Positions 6,912-16,465 are shown, counted from the stretch's first letter. The stretch: DNA of 64,000 nucleotides from an uncultured Rhodospirillales bacterium (GCA_903822185.1 CAIJOA010000011.1:682001-746000); one strand, 5' to 3'. The notes: generated by a model not told the origin, from the letters alone. Numbers and translations are program-made.

Positions 6912-8030
6912 CTATCCTTTGATCGCCTCATCCGCCGTCAGCAACGGCACCCCGAACACCTGCGCAACAGCCGGATGAGTAATGCGTCCACCCGCAACGT
7001 TGAGCCCCGCGCGCAGATGCGCGTCGTCGGCCAACGCCTTGCGCCAGCCCTTGTCCGCCAGCGCCAAAGCGAAGGGCAGCGTCGCGTTGTTGAGCGCGAA
7101 GGTCGAAGTCCGCGCCACCGCGCCCGGGATGTTGGTGACGCAGTAATGGATGACGCCTTCCTCGACATAGGTCGGGTTGGCATGGGTCGTCGGCCGGCTG
7201 GTTTCGAAGCAGCCGCCTTGGTCGATCGAGATATCGACTAGCACCGAGCCCGGCCGCATCGTCTTGACCATCGCCCGCGTCACCAGCTTGGGCGCGGCCG
7301 CGCCCGGCACCAGCGCCGCGCCGATGACCAGATCGGCGTTCAGTACCTCGCGCTCGATGTTCTCGACCGTCGCGAAGAGGGTATGAAGCTGCGAGGCGAA
7401 CTGCATATCGAGCTCGTAAAGCCGCGACAGCGACTTATCGATCACCGTGACATAAGCCTCCATGCCCATCGCCACGCGCGCCGCATTCGTGCCGGCGACA
7501 CCACCGCCGAGGATCACGACCTTGGCCGCCGCAACGCCCGGCACACCGCCCAGCAGGATGCCCGCGCCGCCCTGTTCCTTCTCGAGACAATGCGCCCCGA
7601 CCTGGATCGACATACGGCCCGCGACTTCGCTCATCGGCGCCAACAGCGGCAAGCCGCCCCGCTGATCGGTCACCGTCTCATAAGCGATGCAGACGGCACC
7701 CGACGTCATCAACCCTTCGGTCTGCGCCTTGTCGGCGGCCAGATGCAGATAGGTGAAAAGGACCTGCCCGGGCCGCAACAGCACGATCTCCGACGGCTGC
7801 GGCTCCTTCACCTTCACCACCATCTCGGCGGCGGCAAAGACATCGGCCGCCGTCGAGACAATGCGCGCACCGGCTTTCTCGTAAACCGCATCGTCGAAAC
7901 CGATGCCCAGCCCCGCGCCCTTCTCGACCACGACCTGATGACCATGATGGGTCAGTTCGCGGACGCTGCCGGGGATAAGGCCGACGCGGTATTCGTGAGT
8001 TTTGATCTCTTTCGGAACGCCGATTAGCAT
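6912..8030 (-). CDS. ald: Alanine dehydrogenase
   Basis: A 372-residue enzyme that interconverts L-alanine and pyruvate plus ammonia with NAD. The family N-terminus MLIGVPKEIKTHEYRVGL is present. Catalytic residues can be placed at Lys75 (VVKVKEP) and His96 (LFTYLHLA). The dinucleotide-binding fold is at VVILGGGVAGTNAARVAMGM (about 171-190). The start overlaps the end of the upstream aminotransferase gene by seven bases, so the two are translated together. It probably removes the alanine produced by that aminotransferase and returns pyruvate. Confidence 0.97.
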   Translation of the reverse strand: MLIGVPKEIKTHEYRVGLIPGSVRELTHHGHQVVVEKGAGLGIGFDDAVYEKAGARIVSTAADVFAAAEMVVKVKEPQPSEIVLLRPGQVLFTYLHLAADKAQTEGLMTSGAVCIAYETVTDQRGGLPLLAPMSEVAGRMSIQVGAHCLEKEQGGAGILLGGVPGVAAAKVVILGGGVAGTNAARVAMGMEAYVTVIDKSLSRLYELDMQFASQLHTLFATVENIEREVLNADLVIGAALVPGAAAPKLVTRAMVKTMRPGSVLVDISIDQGGCFETSRPTTHANPTYVEEGVIHYCVTNIPGAVARTSTFALNNATLPFALALADKGWRKALADDAHLRAGLNVAGGRITHPAVAQVFGVPLLTADEAIKG

Positions 8031-9340
8031 GACTTCAACACCTCACCCAGAAGACCGAACATCGCATCGATCTGTGACTTTTCGACGATCAAAGGTGGCG
8101 ACAGCGCAAGAATGTCGCCGGTCTGACGGATCAGCAGACCGCGCTCGAAACATTTGAGATAGACGTCGAACGCGCGCTGCGCCGGCTTTCCCGGCAGCGG
8201 CGCCAGCTCGATGCCGGCGACGAGACCGATCGTGCGAATGTCGATGACGTTCGGCAGTCCCTTAAGGCTATGCGCCGCATCGGCCCAATAATCGGACAGC
8301 CCCTTCGCACGATTGAACAGATCCTCGCGCGCATAGATATCGAGCGTCGCCAGCGCCGCCGCCGTCGCGACCGGATGGCCCGAATAGGTATAGCCATGTG
8401 CGAACTCGACCGCGATCTCGGGGCCTTGCATGAAGGCGTCGTAGATATGTTTGCGCGCTACGACTCCGCCCATCGGCACGACGCCATTGGTGACGCCCTT
8501 CGCAAAACAAATCATGTCGGGCTGGACGCCGAAGAGATCGGTTGCGAAGCCCGCGCCGAGGCGGCCGAAGCCGGTAATGACCTCGTCGAAGATGAGCAGG
8601 AAGCCGTGCTTGTCGCAGATCGCCCGCAGCCGTTCGAGGTAGCCCTTCGGCGGCACCAGTACGCCGGTCGAGCCAGCCATTGGTTCGACGATGACGGCCG
8701 CGATAGTCGAGGGATCGTGCAGCGCCGCGATCCGTTCCAGCTCGTCGGCCAGATGCGCGCCCCAGGCCGGCTGACCGCGCGAGAAGGCTTGTTCCGCCAG
8801 ATTGAACGTGTGCGGCAAGTGATCGACACCGGAGATGCCGGCATAGAGCTTCCGATTGCCGGCGATACCGCCGACCGAGATGCCCCCGAAACCGACACCG
8901 TGATAGCCGCGCTCGCGCCCGATCAGCCGCACCCGCGCCGCATCGCCCTTGGCCCGGTGATAGGCCAGCGCGATCTTAAGGGCGGTTTCGACCGCTTCGG
9001 AGCCCGAATTGCAAAAGAAGACATGATCGAGATCGCCCGGCATCAGGGCAGCCAAACGCGACGCCAGTTCGAATACCGCCGGGTGTCCCATCTGGAAGGC
9101 GGGCGCGTAATCGAGCGTCAGGATCTGTTTATGGACCGCCTCAGCGATCTCGGGACGGGCGTGGCCGGCATTGACGCACCACAACCCTGCCGTGCCGTCG
9201 AGGACCTTTCGACCATCCGTGGTGTAATAATACATGCCCTCGGCCGAGGCCATCAGGCGCGGATCGGCCTTGAACTGCCGATTTGCCGTGAAGGGCATCC
9301 AATAGGTTTCGAGATCGTTCGGCAGTGCTGCCTGATCCAT
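8024..9340 (-). CDS. Class III aminotransferase, omega-amino acid:pyruvate type
   Basis: A 438-residue PLP enzyme from ATG 9340, preceded by GAGG. Features of fold type I class III are visible: the phosphate-binding SGSEA at 112-116, the YHG of GRERGYHGVG near 146-148, Asp252 in LLIFDEVITGFGR, and the Schiff-base Lys281 in CFAKGVTNG. The N-terminus YWMPFTANRQFKADPR is typical of beta-alanine/omega-amino acid:pyruvate aminotransferases. An earlier in-frame start at 9460 would add 40 low-complexity residues and is rejected. It is paired with alanine dehydrogenase, which fits alanine as co-product. The donor amine is unknown. Confidence 0.92.
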   Translation of the reverse strand: MDQAALPNDLETYWMPFTANRQFKADPRLMASAEGMYYYTTDGRKVLDGTAGLWCVNAGHARPEIAEAVHKQILTLDYAPAFQMGHPAVFELASRLAALMPGDLDHVFFCNSGSEAVETALKIALAYHRAKGDAARVRLIGRERGYHGVGFGGISVGGIAGNRKLYAGISGVDHLPHTFNLAEQAFSRGQPAWGAHLADELERIAALHDPSTIAAVIVEPMAGSTGVLVPPKGYLERLRAICDKHGFLLIFDEVITGFGRLGAGFATDLFGVQPDMICFAKGVTNGVVPMGGVVARKHIYDAFMQGPEIAVEFAHGYTYSGHPVATAAALATLDIYAREDLFNRAKGLSDYWADAAHSLKGLPNVIDIRTIGLVAGIELAPLPGKPAQRAFDVYLKCFERGLLIRQTGDILALSPPLIVEKSQIDAMFGLLGEVLKSC

Positions 9341-9448
9341 CTGTGCCTCGCTGCGGCTCCTAGGGACGGCTGAACCTAGCAGGTTCGCGACCGGTTGGGC
9401 ACGCAGCTTCGGATTGCCGCGCGGGGCTGGTTCTGGCAAGATCGCAGG

Positions 9449-9859
9449 ATGAACGGGCAAACGTCGCTTTCCAGCCGTATCGTCGGATTCGCCAAAACCG
9501 GGCTCGGTGTGGGCGTCTGCGTCACGATCGGCCTCATCCTCGAATCGATGAATGTCAGCGCGCCGTATCTGGTCTTCCTGCCGGCCATCGCGGGCAGCTG
9601 CGCCATCGCCGGCTTCCGTGCCGGGCTGTGGGCGATCTTCCTCAGCACCATCGGGCTGTGGCTATTCTTCCTGCCGCCGGACGGCTTTGAACTCCCAAGC
9701 TATGCCGAACTGGGACATCTCGCCGTCTTCGTCATCGTGACGGTGTTCCTGTGCTGGATCATCGACGGACAGCGCCGCTCGAACGATGCGCTGTCGCGCG
9801 ACAATGTCATGCTGGGCTTCAAGATCTCCACCTTGATGAACCGCAACAAAGCGCACTGA
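9449..9859 (+). CDS. Small membrane protein with DUF4118/KdpD-like region
   Basis: A 136-residue protein from ATG 9449. About four hydrophobic segments occur between residues 12 and 105, with the order VGVCVTIGLILES, APYLVFLPAIAGSCAIAGF, GLWAIFLSTIGLWLFFLPP and HLAVFVIVTVFLCWII. This resembles the membrane unit DUF4118 found in KdpD-type histidine kinases, but it stops after a short charged tail with no kinase domain. It is transcribed away from the aminotransferase gene, so the 108-base gap should hold two promoters. The function is unknown. Confidence 0.75.
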   Translation: MNGQTSLSSRIVGFAKTGLGVGVCVTIGLILESMNVSAPYLVFLPAIAGSCAIAGFRAGLWAIFLSTIGLWLFFLPPDGFELPSYAELGHLAVFVIVTVFLCWIIDGQRRSNDALSRDNVMLGFKISTLMNRNKAH

Positions 9860-9912
9860 CAGACCGACCGGTCTGGCTGCGCCATCGCTTTCACACAGTA
9901 TCCCGCGCGTCG

Positions 9913-10362
9913 ATGCGCCTTCCCCTGAACCGCCGTCAATTGCTTCTTGCGCCCTTGTCGCTGGCGTTCGTGCGCGCCGCGTCGGCCAAGAGCTTCACGA
10001 TCGGTCCCATCACCATCGGCCATCCGTGGGCAGCGCCTTCCGTTACCGAGGCAGCGGCCTTGTTCATGGTGATGACCAACAATGGCGACCGCGCGGATCG
10101 GCTGGTCGCCGCGGCAACGCCGATCGCCGAGACGGTGATCTTTCGCACGCATGACGGCTCGCCGCTCGAATATTACGAATTGCAGCCGCGCCGACCGGTC
10201 AACCTGCGACCCGGACGGCGTTACATCGCACTGCGCGATTTGAAAGCGCCGCTCGCTCTCGACGATACGTTCGCGCTGACGCTGCGTTTCGCCGAAGCGG
10301 GTACGATCACGGTGTCCGTCGTCGTCGAGGCCGGTGCCGAAGAAGACACGCCGCCCGGCTAA
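9913..10362 (+). CDS. PCu(A)C-family copper-chaperone-like protein lacking the usual ligands
   Basis: A 149-residue exported protein from ATG 9913. The N-terminus LNRRQLLLAPLSLAFVRAAS has a twin-arginine pair before a hydrophobic core, so Tat export is possible, with cleavage after AASA. The body matches the PCu(A)C cupredoxin-like fold (family order IGHPWA, ALFMVMTNNGDRADRLV, PIAETV, LRDLKAPL). In ordinary members a His-x-Met pair follows the AETV region and a second Met-containing segment precedes the LK.PL turn; here these read IFRTHDG and GRRYIALRD, so the Cu(I) site looks lost. It overlaps no neighbour. Confidence 0.72.
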   Translation: MRLPLNRRQLLLAPLSLAFVRAASAKSFTIGPITIGHPWAAPSVTEAAALFMVMTNNGDRADRLVAAATPIAETVIFRTHDGSPLEYYELQPRRPVNLRPGRRYIALRDLKAPLALDDTFALTLRFAEAGTITVSVVVEAGAEEDTPPG

Positions 10363-10372
10363 GCGCCCTCTA

Positions 10373-11482
10373 CTAAGCGGAGGCGAGCTTCTCCGCCACA
10401 ATATCAGCCAGCGCCAATGACGAAGTGATGCCGGGCGATTCAATGCCGAAGAGATTGACCAATCCCGGCACGCCATGCGTTTCCGGCCCGGCGATCATGA
10501 AGTCAGCGCCCGGTTCTTTGGGACTGCTGATCTTTGGACGAATGCCGGCATAGCCGGGCATCAGCGCGTTATCGGGCAGCGCCGGCCAATAGGTCCGGAT
10601 CGCCGCATAGAACTTATCGCCGCGGCGCGGATCGACGGTGTAATCGATGCCGTCGATCCATTCCGTATCGGGGCCGAAGCGAGCCGCGCCGGCCATATCG
10701 AGCGTCAGATGAACGCCGAGACCGGCATGTTCCGGCACCGGATAGACCAGCCGCTTGAACGGCGCTTTGCCGGCCAACGTGAAATAGACGCCGCGGCAAT
10801 AATAATCCTGCGGGATCGTCGCTGCGGGAACACCGGCGATCGTCCGCGCAACCGATGGCGCATAGAGCCCGGCGCAATTGACCACGAGCTTCGCTTCGAG
10901 CGTCATCGCTTCGGCGCCACCGATATCGAGCGTGAAGCCTTGCGGCGTAACCTTGCCGCCCATCACCGGCGAACGCAGTACGACCGAAGCGCCTGCATTT
11001 TCGGCATCGGTCTGATAGGCCACCATCAGCGCGTGCGTATCGACGATACCGGTCGAGGGGGAATGAAACGCGCCGACGCAAGCCAAGTCCGGCTCCATCG
11101 CCTTCGCGGCTTGTTCGTCGAGCCATTCGAGATCGGTAACGCCCGCCGCCTCGGCATGTTTGATGACACGGCGCAGCAGCTCGATCTCGTCGTCATTGAC
11201 GGCGACGACCAGCTTTCCGACGCGCTTGTGCGGCACGTCGCGTTCGGCGCAATAAGCATAAAGCTTGTTGCGTCCTTCGACGCAGAGCTTCGCCTTCAGA
11301 CTGCCTTGCGGATAATAGAGACCGGCATGGATTACCTCGCTATTGCGCGAGGACGTATCCTGACCGATCCAGCGTTCTTTCTCGAGAAGAAGCACCTCGC
11401 GGCCGGCGCGGGCCAAAGCCCGCGCCACCGCCAGTCCGATGATACCGCCGCCGATGACGACGCATTCGACGGCGTCGCTCAT
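10373..11482 (-). CDS. FAD-dependent oxidoreductase, L-2-hydroxyglutarate oxidase (LhgO)-like
   Basis: A 369-residue DAO-family flavoprotein. The N-terminal dinucleotide fold [20 protein letters not shown] and VLLLEKE is followed by [20 protein letters not shown], a strong LhgO/L2HGDH signature, and a C-terminal FAD contact [17 protein letters not shown]. LhgO oxidises L-2-hydroxyglutarate to 2-oxoglutarate and passes electrons to the quinone pool. The gene starts one base inside the stop of the LVIVD-repeat gene, so the two are coupled. The exact substrate in this branch is not certain. Confidence 0.88.
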   Translation of the reverse strand: MSDAVECVVIGGGIIGLAVARALARAGREVLLLEKERWIGQDTSSRNSEVIHAGLYYPQGSLKAKLCVEGRNKLYAYCAERDVPHKRVGKLVVAVNDDEIELLRRVIKHAEAAGVTDLEWLDEQAAKAMEPDLACVGAFHSPSTGIVDTHALMVAYQTDAENAGASVVLRSPVMGGKVTPQGFTLDIGGAEAMTLEAKLVVNCAGLYAPSVARTIAGVPAATIPQDYYCRGVYFTLAGKAPFKRLVYPVPEHAGLGVHLTLDMAGAARFGPDTEWIDGIDYTVDPRRGDKFYAAIRTYWPALPDNALMPGYAGIRPKISSPKEPGADFMIAGPETHGVPGLVNLFGIESPGITSSLALADIVAEKLASA

Positions 11483-12612
11483 CAGGTCCGTTCCAAGATC
11501 TCCAGGCCGCGGATACGGTCGATCAGATAGATCAAACCGCGATCGTCCTGATAGACGTCGTTGCTCTGCGCGCGTTTCGCACCGGGGGCCGGATCAGGCA
11601 CATAATGCGCGACTTCCTTGGGGGTATGCGGCTTCGAGATATCGACGATGCGAAGCCCCTGCGCGAACCAGGCAAAGGGAATGTCGGTACCGCGGATCTG
11701 CTCGACTGGCTGGTGGCAACCCGTGTTGGTCGGATGATTGCCGCTTTCGAGGCCTTCGACCTGGAAAGTGCCGACCGGCACCGGCTTGGTCTCATCGGTG
11801 ATATCGACCATCCACATGAAGGCCGGCAGCGCATCCGCCGACCGCAGCACGTCCTCGTCGGAGACGATGGCGAACTGCCGGCCCTGGATGGCGAACGGCA
11901 CCTTGACGCAGGAGTGGGTCGGGCAGGCGAACGGCGGGGTCCAGTCGAGACCCGACACCCATTTCGGCTTCGACATATCGTCGATGTTGAGGATGTGAAA
12001 ACCGCCCTGCCAGTAGCTGGTATAAAGACGGTTGCCCTGGCGCAGCGGATGATGACAGCGATGCTCCGCACCTTGCCAGGTCGGCGTTTCGCCGCCGGCG
12101 ATATGCTGACCCGGCGTCCACCAGCGCCCCACCTCTTCCGGCTTTTCCGGATTCTTCAGGTCGAGGATCATGACGATATTGCCGAGATAGCCATCGACCG
12201 TCGGCGAGCAATAGACATAGCGGCCATCGAAGTCATAGCGATGAACGCCATGGCCACCCGTTACCCAGTCGGTGATCTTGCGCGGCTTCAGCGGGTTGCT
12301 GACGTCGTAAATGCCGAGCCCGCCCTTGAAGCCCGACGTGTCGGCCTTGTCGCCGCCGCCCGGAGCCGGATCGACTTCGTGGTTGGTGACGAGGATGCCG
12401 TTGACGGTACGCGCCTTGTGGGAATGGGTTCCCGGCGGCATTTCGAAATAAGCGACTTCCTTAGGATTCGCAGGATCGCGAACATCGACGATGCTGGTGC
12501 CCGACGGCGCATGGATATGGCCGATATAGGCAAACCCGTTATCGACATAGACCTGGCCGCCGCCATAACAATCATGGAAGCCGACCCGCTTAATGCCCTT
12601 CGCTGAAACCAT
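11482..12612 (-). CDS. LVIVD-repeat beta-propeller protein
   Basis: A 376-residue protein from ATG 12612, which has a strong ribosome site GGGAGGGA; an upstream in-frame start would add 36 unlikely residues. Repeats of the LVIVD type can be followed: [87 protein letters not shown] and [18 protein letters not shown]. Such propellers are usually exported, but no signal peptide is seen. Many His residues ([24 protein letters not shown]) could bind metal. The function is unknown; coupling to the LhgO-like enzyme suggests a shared pathway. Confidence 0.8.
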   Translation of the reverse strand: MVSAKGIKRVGFHDCYGGGQVYVDNGFAYIGHIHAPSGTSIVDVRDPANPKEVAYFEMPPGTHSHKARTVNGILVTNHEVDPAPGGGDKADTSGFKGGLGIYDVSNPLKPRKITDWVTGGHGVHRYDFDGRYVYCSPTVDGYLGNIVMILDLKNPEKPEEVGRWWTPGQHIAGGETPTWQGAEHRCHHPLRQGNRLYTSYWQGGFHILNIDDMSKPKWVSGLDWTPPFACPTHSCVKVPFAIQGRQFAIVSDEDVLRSADALPAFMWMVDITDETKPVPVGTFQVEGLESGNHPTNTGCHQPVEQIRGTDIPFAWFAQGLRIVDISKPHTPKEVAHYVPDPAPGAKRAQSNDVYQDDRGLIYLIDRIRGLEILERT

Positions 12613-12745
12613 CTTTTTCTCCCTCCCGAATAGTCTGATCCTATCGGAAATTCCCGTTTCGCCAAGCCTTCCCGGGCCTAAATCGTCACGGGTGGGACGA
12701 AGCGCGCAATTGACTTTCATCGCTGCATGGTGAGGCTACCGGGCC

Positions 12746-14491
12746 ATGACCGATGCTTCGATGACCGCCGATTTAGAGTCCCGCCTTTGGAACGAAAGTG
12801 CCCCCGGGCCCGTGCGCCCTGGCAGCGACCGGCACAAGAGCATGTTCTGCCGGATGCTGCTCGACACCTTCAATCCCTATAAGCCCGCCATCATCGACTG
12901 GCCGAAGCTTGACGAGGAATCGCGCCAGCGCCTGATCAACCTGCCGATCTGGGACATTGCCGTCCAGACCGAGGGCAAGGCGAAGATGCGCGTCCTGACC
13001 TATGGCGAAGAAATCACCGACCCGCTGCTGCGTCAGGCGATCGACCTCAACGGCTTCGAGGAAGGCCGTCACAAGACCGTCCTCGCCAACATGGTCGAAG
13101 CCTATGGCATCAAGCTGCAGCCCGAGCCGGCCTATCTGAAGCCCAAGGATTCGGAATGGGCCTTCATGGTCACGGGCTATAGCGAGTGCATCGACAGCTT
13201 CTTCGCCTTCGGCTTGTTCGAGGTTGCCAAGCGGTCGGGATTCTTCCCGCCCGAACTGGTCGATACTTTCGAGCCGGTGATGCAGGAAGAAGGCCGGCAT
13301 ATCCTTTTCTACGTGAACTGGGTTGCCTGGCATCGCCGCAACATGCCGTGGTGGCGCCGCCCGTGGTTCGCGATGAAGATCGCCGCCGTCTGGGCGTTCC
13401 TGATCTGGGAGCGGATCGGCATCGCCCGCGGCTTGGGTGACGGCGCCGACAACAACAATTTCACCATGACAGGCGCCAAAGAGGTCGGGGTCGATATCAA
13501 CCCCGCCGAATTGATGGACATCTGTCTCGAAGAGAACGACAAGCGTCTGGGCGGCTATGATAAGCGCCTGCTGCGGCCTAATCTGGTGCCGCGCGCGATT
13601 CGTTTTGCAAGGTTCTTTATGGGCAAGAAAAAACCAGCCGTCGAAATCGGCTCCGAAGCGCACAAGGAAATCTTCTGCAAGCATTTCCACGACACCTATC
13701 AGGATTACGATCCCCATACGCTGCCCTGGCCCGAGCTGGACGAAGCGGCGGCGCAGCGGCTGCGGTCGGTTCCGTTCTGGCAGGAAGTGCTGCACACCGA
13801 ACGCCGTGCGGGGCTGATCGTCCAGAAATTCACCGAGACGATCCAAGACCCGACGCTGAAAGCTGCCGTCGCGCTGCAGGGTTTTGAAGAAGCGCGTCAC
13901 GCGGAGCTGATCCGGGTGATGATCCAACGCTACAATATCGACGCGTACGAGACGGCGCTCGACCCCTTGCCGGCCGATATCGAAACCGCCTTCAAGGATT
14001 TCGGTTACGGCGAATGTGTCGATTCATTCCTTGGCTTCGGCGTCTTCAAGATCGCCCGGCAGTCCGGCTTCCTGCCGGAATCGATGTTCGAGATTTTCGA
14101 TCGGCTGATGTACGAGGAGACGCGCCACATCGTCTTCTTCATCAACTGGATGGCCTATCGCCAGAAGCAGAAGAATCGCGGCCAGATCTGGTGGCGCGCC
14201 AGTGCATCGATGCGATTCTATTTCCGCGCCCTCAAACGCCTTGTCGGTACCGCCAAGCGTGGCGCCGATCTCAACGACGGCAAGGAGTTCTCGGCGACCC
14301 AGGCCAGCGTCTTCCTCGACGGCTTCACCTTCAAACGTTTTCTCGAAGACTGCTACAACGAGAATGCGCGCCGGATGAAGGAGTTCGATCCCGAGTTGCT
14401 GCGCCCGAGCTTCCTGCCCTCGCTCGCCGAAACCGCGCTGGCTAGCCTGCGGCTGTGGAACTTCCGCCGCCGTCCGAAGGATGCCGCTTAA
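12746..14491 (+). CDS. Tandem-duplicated ferritin-like di-iron protein
   Basis: A 581-residue protein made of two homologous units of 276 residues. Each has the carboxylate/His pattern of a ferritin-like four-helix di-iron site: Glu76, Glu105-Glu106-x-x-His109, Glu147 and Glu181-Glu182-x-x-His185 in unit one; Glu352, Glu381-Glu382-x-x-His385, Glu423 and Glu457-Glu458-x-x-His461 in unit two. Every ligand pair is exactly 276 residues apart, as are HK at 30/306 and LLRP at 275/551. A Trp-rich hydrophobic stretch (NMPWWRRPWFAMKIAAVWAF, 199-218) follows the first unit and may touch the membrane. No signal peptide is seen. It is probably an oxidase, oxygenase or metal-handling protein; the reaction is unknown. 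Confidence 0.8.
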   Translation: MTDASMTADLESRLWNESAPGPVRPGSDRHKSMFCRMLLDTFNPYKPAIIDWPKLDEESRQRLINLPIWDIAVQTEGKAKMRVLTYGEEITDPLLRQAIDLNGFEEGRHKTVLANMVEAYGIKLQPEPAYLKPKDSEWAFMVTGYSECIDSFFAFGLFEVAKRSGFFPPELVDTFEPVMQEEGRHILFYVNWVAWHRRNMPWWRRPWFAMKIAAVWAFLIWERIGIARGLGDGADNNNFTMTGAKEVGVDINPAELMDICLEENDKRLGGYDKRLLRPNLVPRAIRFARFFMGKKKPAVEIGSEAHKEIFCKHFHDTYQDYDPHTLPWPELDEAAAQRLRSVPFWQEVLHTERRAGLIVQKFTETIQDPTLKAAVALQGFEEARHAELIRVMIQRYNIDAYETALDPLPADIETAFKDFGYGECVDSFLGFGVFKIARQSGFLPESMFEIFDRLMYEETRHIVFFINWMAYRQKQKNRGQIWWRASASMRFYFRALKRLVGTAKRGADLNDGKEFSATQASVFLDGFTFKRFLEDCYNENARRMKEFDPELLRPSFLPSLAETALASLRLWNFRRRPKDAA

Positions 14492-14530
14492 TCCGCCGAC
14501 GCGTCACCGCGCGGCTTTAAGCGTCTCATC

Positions 14531-15508
14531 ATGAAAATCGCCACGATCCTCGCGGCCATCGCGGGGCTGCTGCTCGGCACCGCGATCGTCGCCTATTACG
14601 GCTTCGGCGCGGTGATCGACGCGCTCAGCACGATCGGCTGGATCGGGTTCGGCGTTCTCATCGTCTATAAATTCTTCCTCTATCTGCTGCTGGGGTTGAG
14701 CTGGTGGGTGATCGCGCCCGCACCACGCCAGTCGCCGCTGAGTTACATCTGGGGCCGGATCATTCGTGATTCGAGTTCGGAAATCCTGCCGTTCTCGCAA
14801 ATCGGCGGCTTCATCATGGGCGCGCGGGCAGCAACGCTGCTGAACGGCCCATCGAGCACGATGGCCTTTGCGACGACCGTGGTCGATGTCACGGTCGAGG
14901 TCATCGCGCAGCTCGGCTACACCATGATCGGCCTTGTGTTGCTCATGAAGTTTCGGCCTGATGCCGATCTCGTCTATCCGGTCGCGATGGGCATCGCCAT
15001 CGGCCTCGTCGTCATCCTCGGATTCATCCTGTTGCAGCGCCGCGGCGCGGCGGGGATGGAGAAATTTAGCAAGCGATTGGCCGCAAGCTGGCTGCCGGGC
15101 GCGGCTGCGAAAGCCAAGCCGCTGCAGGAAGCGCTCGATGCCATCTATGCGCAACGAAGCGGTCTTGCCGGCGGCCTTGGCCTGCATTTCGTCGCCTGGA
15201 TCGCGAGCGCGATCGAAGCCTGGATCGCGTTGCGCTTCATGGGCGTCGAAATCAGCATCGCCGCCGTCCTGACGATCGAAAGTCTGCTCTACGCCATCCG
15301 CAGTGTCGCCTTCGCCGTGCCGAACGCGGTCGGCGTGCAGGAAGGCGCTTATGTCATGCTGGGCGGGCTGTTCGGGCTGCCGCCGGAAATGGCCCTCGCT
15401 TTATCGCTGCTGAAGCGTGGCCGCGATCTCGTCATCGGCATCCCGGCGTTGATCGCATGGCAGGCCCTTGAGGGCGGCAAGCTGTTTCGCCGGCGCAAGC
15501 CGGACTAA
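14531..15508 (+). CDS. HpnL-like/UPF0104 integral membrane protein
   Basis: A 325-residue polytopic membrane protein of the lysylphosphatidylglycerol synthase transmembrane superfamily. Typical segments are SWWVIAPAPRQSPLSYIWGR, EILPFSQIGGFIMGARA, AIRSVAFAVPNAVGVQEGAY and LSLLKRGRDLVIGIPALI. These match the group called HpnL near hopanoid genes, although no other hopanoid gene lies here. No aminoacyl-transferase domain is attached. The likely role is lipid flipping or transport, inferred only from the family. It runs ten bases ahead of the next transporter gene. Confidence 0.82.
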   Translation: MKIATILAAIAGLLLGTAIVAYYGFGAVIDALSTIGWIGFGVLIVYKFFLYLLLGLSWWVIAPAPRQSPLSYIWGRIIRDSSSEILPFSQIGGFIMGARAATLLNGPSSTMAFATTVVDVTVEVIAQLGYTMIGLVLLMKFRPDADLVYPVAMGIAIGLVVILGFILLQRRGAAGMEKFSKRLAASWLPGAAAKAKPLQEALDAIYAQRSGLAGGLGLHFVAWIASAIEAWIALRFMGVEISIAAVLTIESLLYAIRSVAFAVPNAVGVQEGAYVMLGGLFGLPPEMALALSLLKRGRDLVIGIPALIAWQALEGGKLFRRRKPD

Positions 15509-15517
15509 ACTCCGGCT

Positions 15518-16465
15518 ATGAGCGCCGACCCGATCGCCGATGCGCCTACCACCAGCCGGTTCGCGCTGATCTATCCCTATCTGCTGCTCTCGTTATGCAT
15601 GCTGCTCTGGTCCGGCAACTGGATCGTCGGCCGCGCTTTGCGCGATACGATGCCGCCGGTATCGCTGGCGTTTTGGCGCTGGACGGTGGCGGGGCTGATC
15701 CTCGCTCCGATCGCCTTGCCGCGGCTGCGCGGTAAGGGGGCACTGCTGCGGAGATCCTGGCCGCTGATGCTGGGCCTCGCCGCGACGGGCGGTGCGTTCT
15801 ATCACGTCGCGGCTTATTTCGGCCTGCGCCATACCGAGACGATCAATGCCGCGCTGCTGAATTCAGCGACCCCGCTGTTCATTCTGCTGGCGAGTTGGTT
15901 CTTCGACGGACGCCGTGCGACGGTGCGGCAACTGGTCGGTATGGTCATCTCGATCGTGGGCGTGTTGGTGATTCTCAATCGTGGCGACCTGTCTCGGATG
16001 GCAGCGCTTCAATTCAGCATCGGGGATCTCGCCATCCTTGGTGTCATGCCGTCCTGGGCTTTCTATACCGTGATGGCGAAGCGGCGGCCGATCGAGATCG
16101 ATAATATGACGCTGATTTTCATCCTCGCGGTCTTCGGCGTCACGGCGTTGGCGCCGTTCTACTGGCTCGAAAGCGTTTATGTGCAGCCAACGCCGTTCAA
16201 TGGGACGACAATCATGGCAGCCCTCTACATGGGTGGTTGCGCCTCGGTCGGCGGCTATTGGTGCTGGAACAAGGGCGCGGAATTGATCGGCGCCAATCGT
16301 GCCGGCTTCACGACCTATCTCATGCCGGCTTTCACCACCATCCTGGCAATGTTCATCCTCGACGAGGAAGTGCATTTGTTCCATGCCGTCGGCATCGTCA
16401 CGATTCTGTTCGGCATCTGGCTGGCGACCAGTAATTATAATTTCGGTCGCGTACGGCGTATCTAA
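15518..16465 (+). CDS. EamA/DMT-family metabolite exporter
   Basis: A 315-residue protein with ten predicted membrane helices arranged as two EamA repeats. The first opens with YLLLSLCMLLWSGNWIVGRA and has the HTETINAALLNSATPLFILL segment; the second runs from LAILGVMPSWAFYTVMAKRR to AGFTTYLMPAFTTILAMFIL and EEVHLFHAVGIVTILFGIWL. The family exports amino acids and other small metabolites. ATG 15518 is close behind the HpnL-like gene, suggesting cotranscription. Its 3' end overlaps the convergent ATP-grasp gene by four bases. Confidence 0.9.
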   Translation: MSADPIADAPTTSRFALIYPYLLLSLCMLLWSGNWIVGRALRDTMPPVSLAFWRWTVAGLILAPIALPRLRGKGALLRRSWPLMLGLAATGGAFYHVAAYFGLRHTETINAALLNSATPLFILLASWFFDGRRATVRQLVGMVISIVGVLVILNRGDLSRMAALQFSIGDLAILGVMPSWAFYTVMAKRRPIEIDNMTLIFILAVFGVTALAPFYWLESVYVQPTPFNGTTIMAALYMGGCASVGGYWCWNKGAELIGANRAGFTTYLMPAFTTILAMFILDEEVHLFHAVGIVTILFGIWLATSNYNFGRVRRI

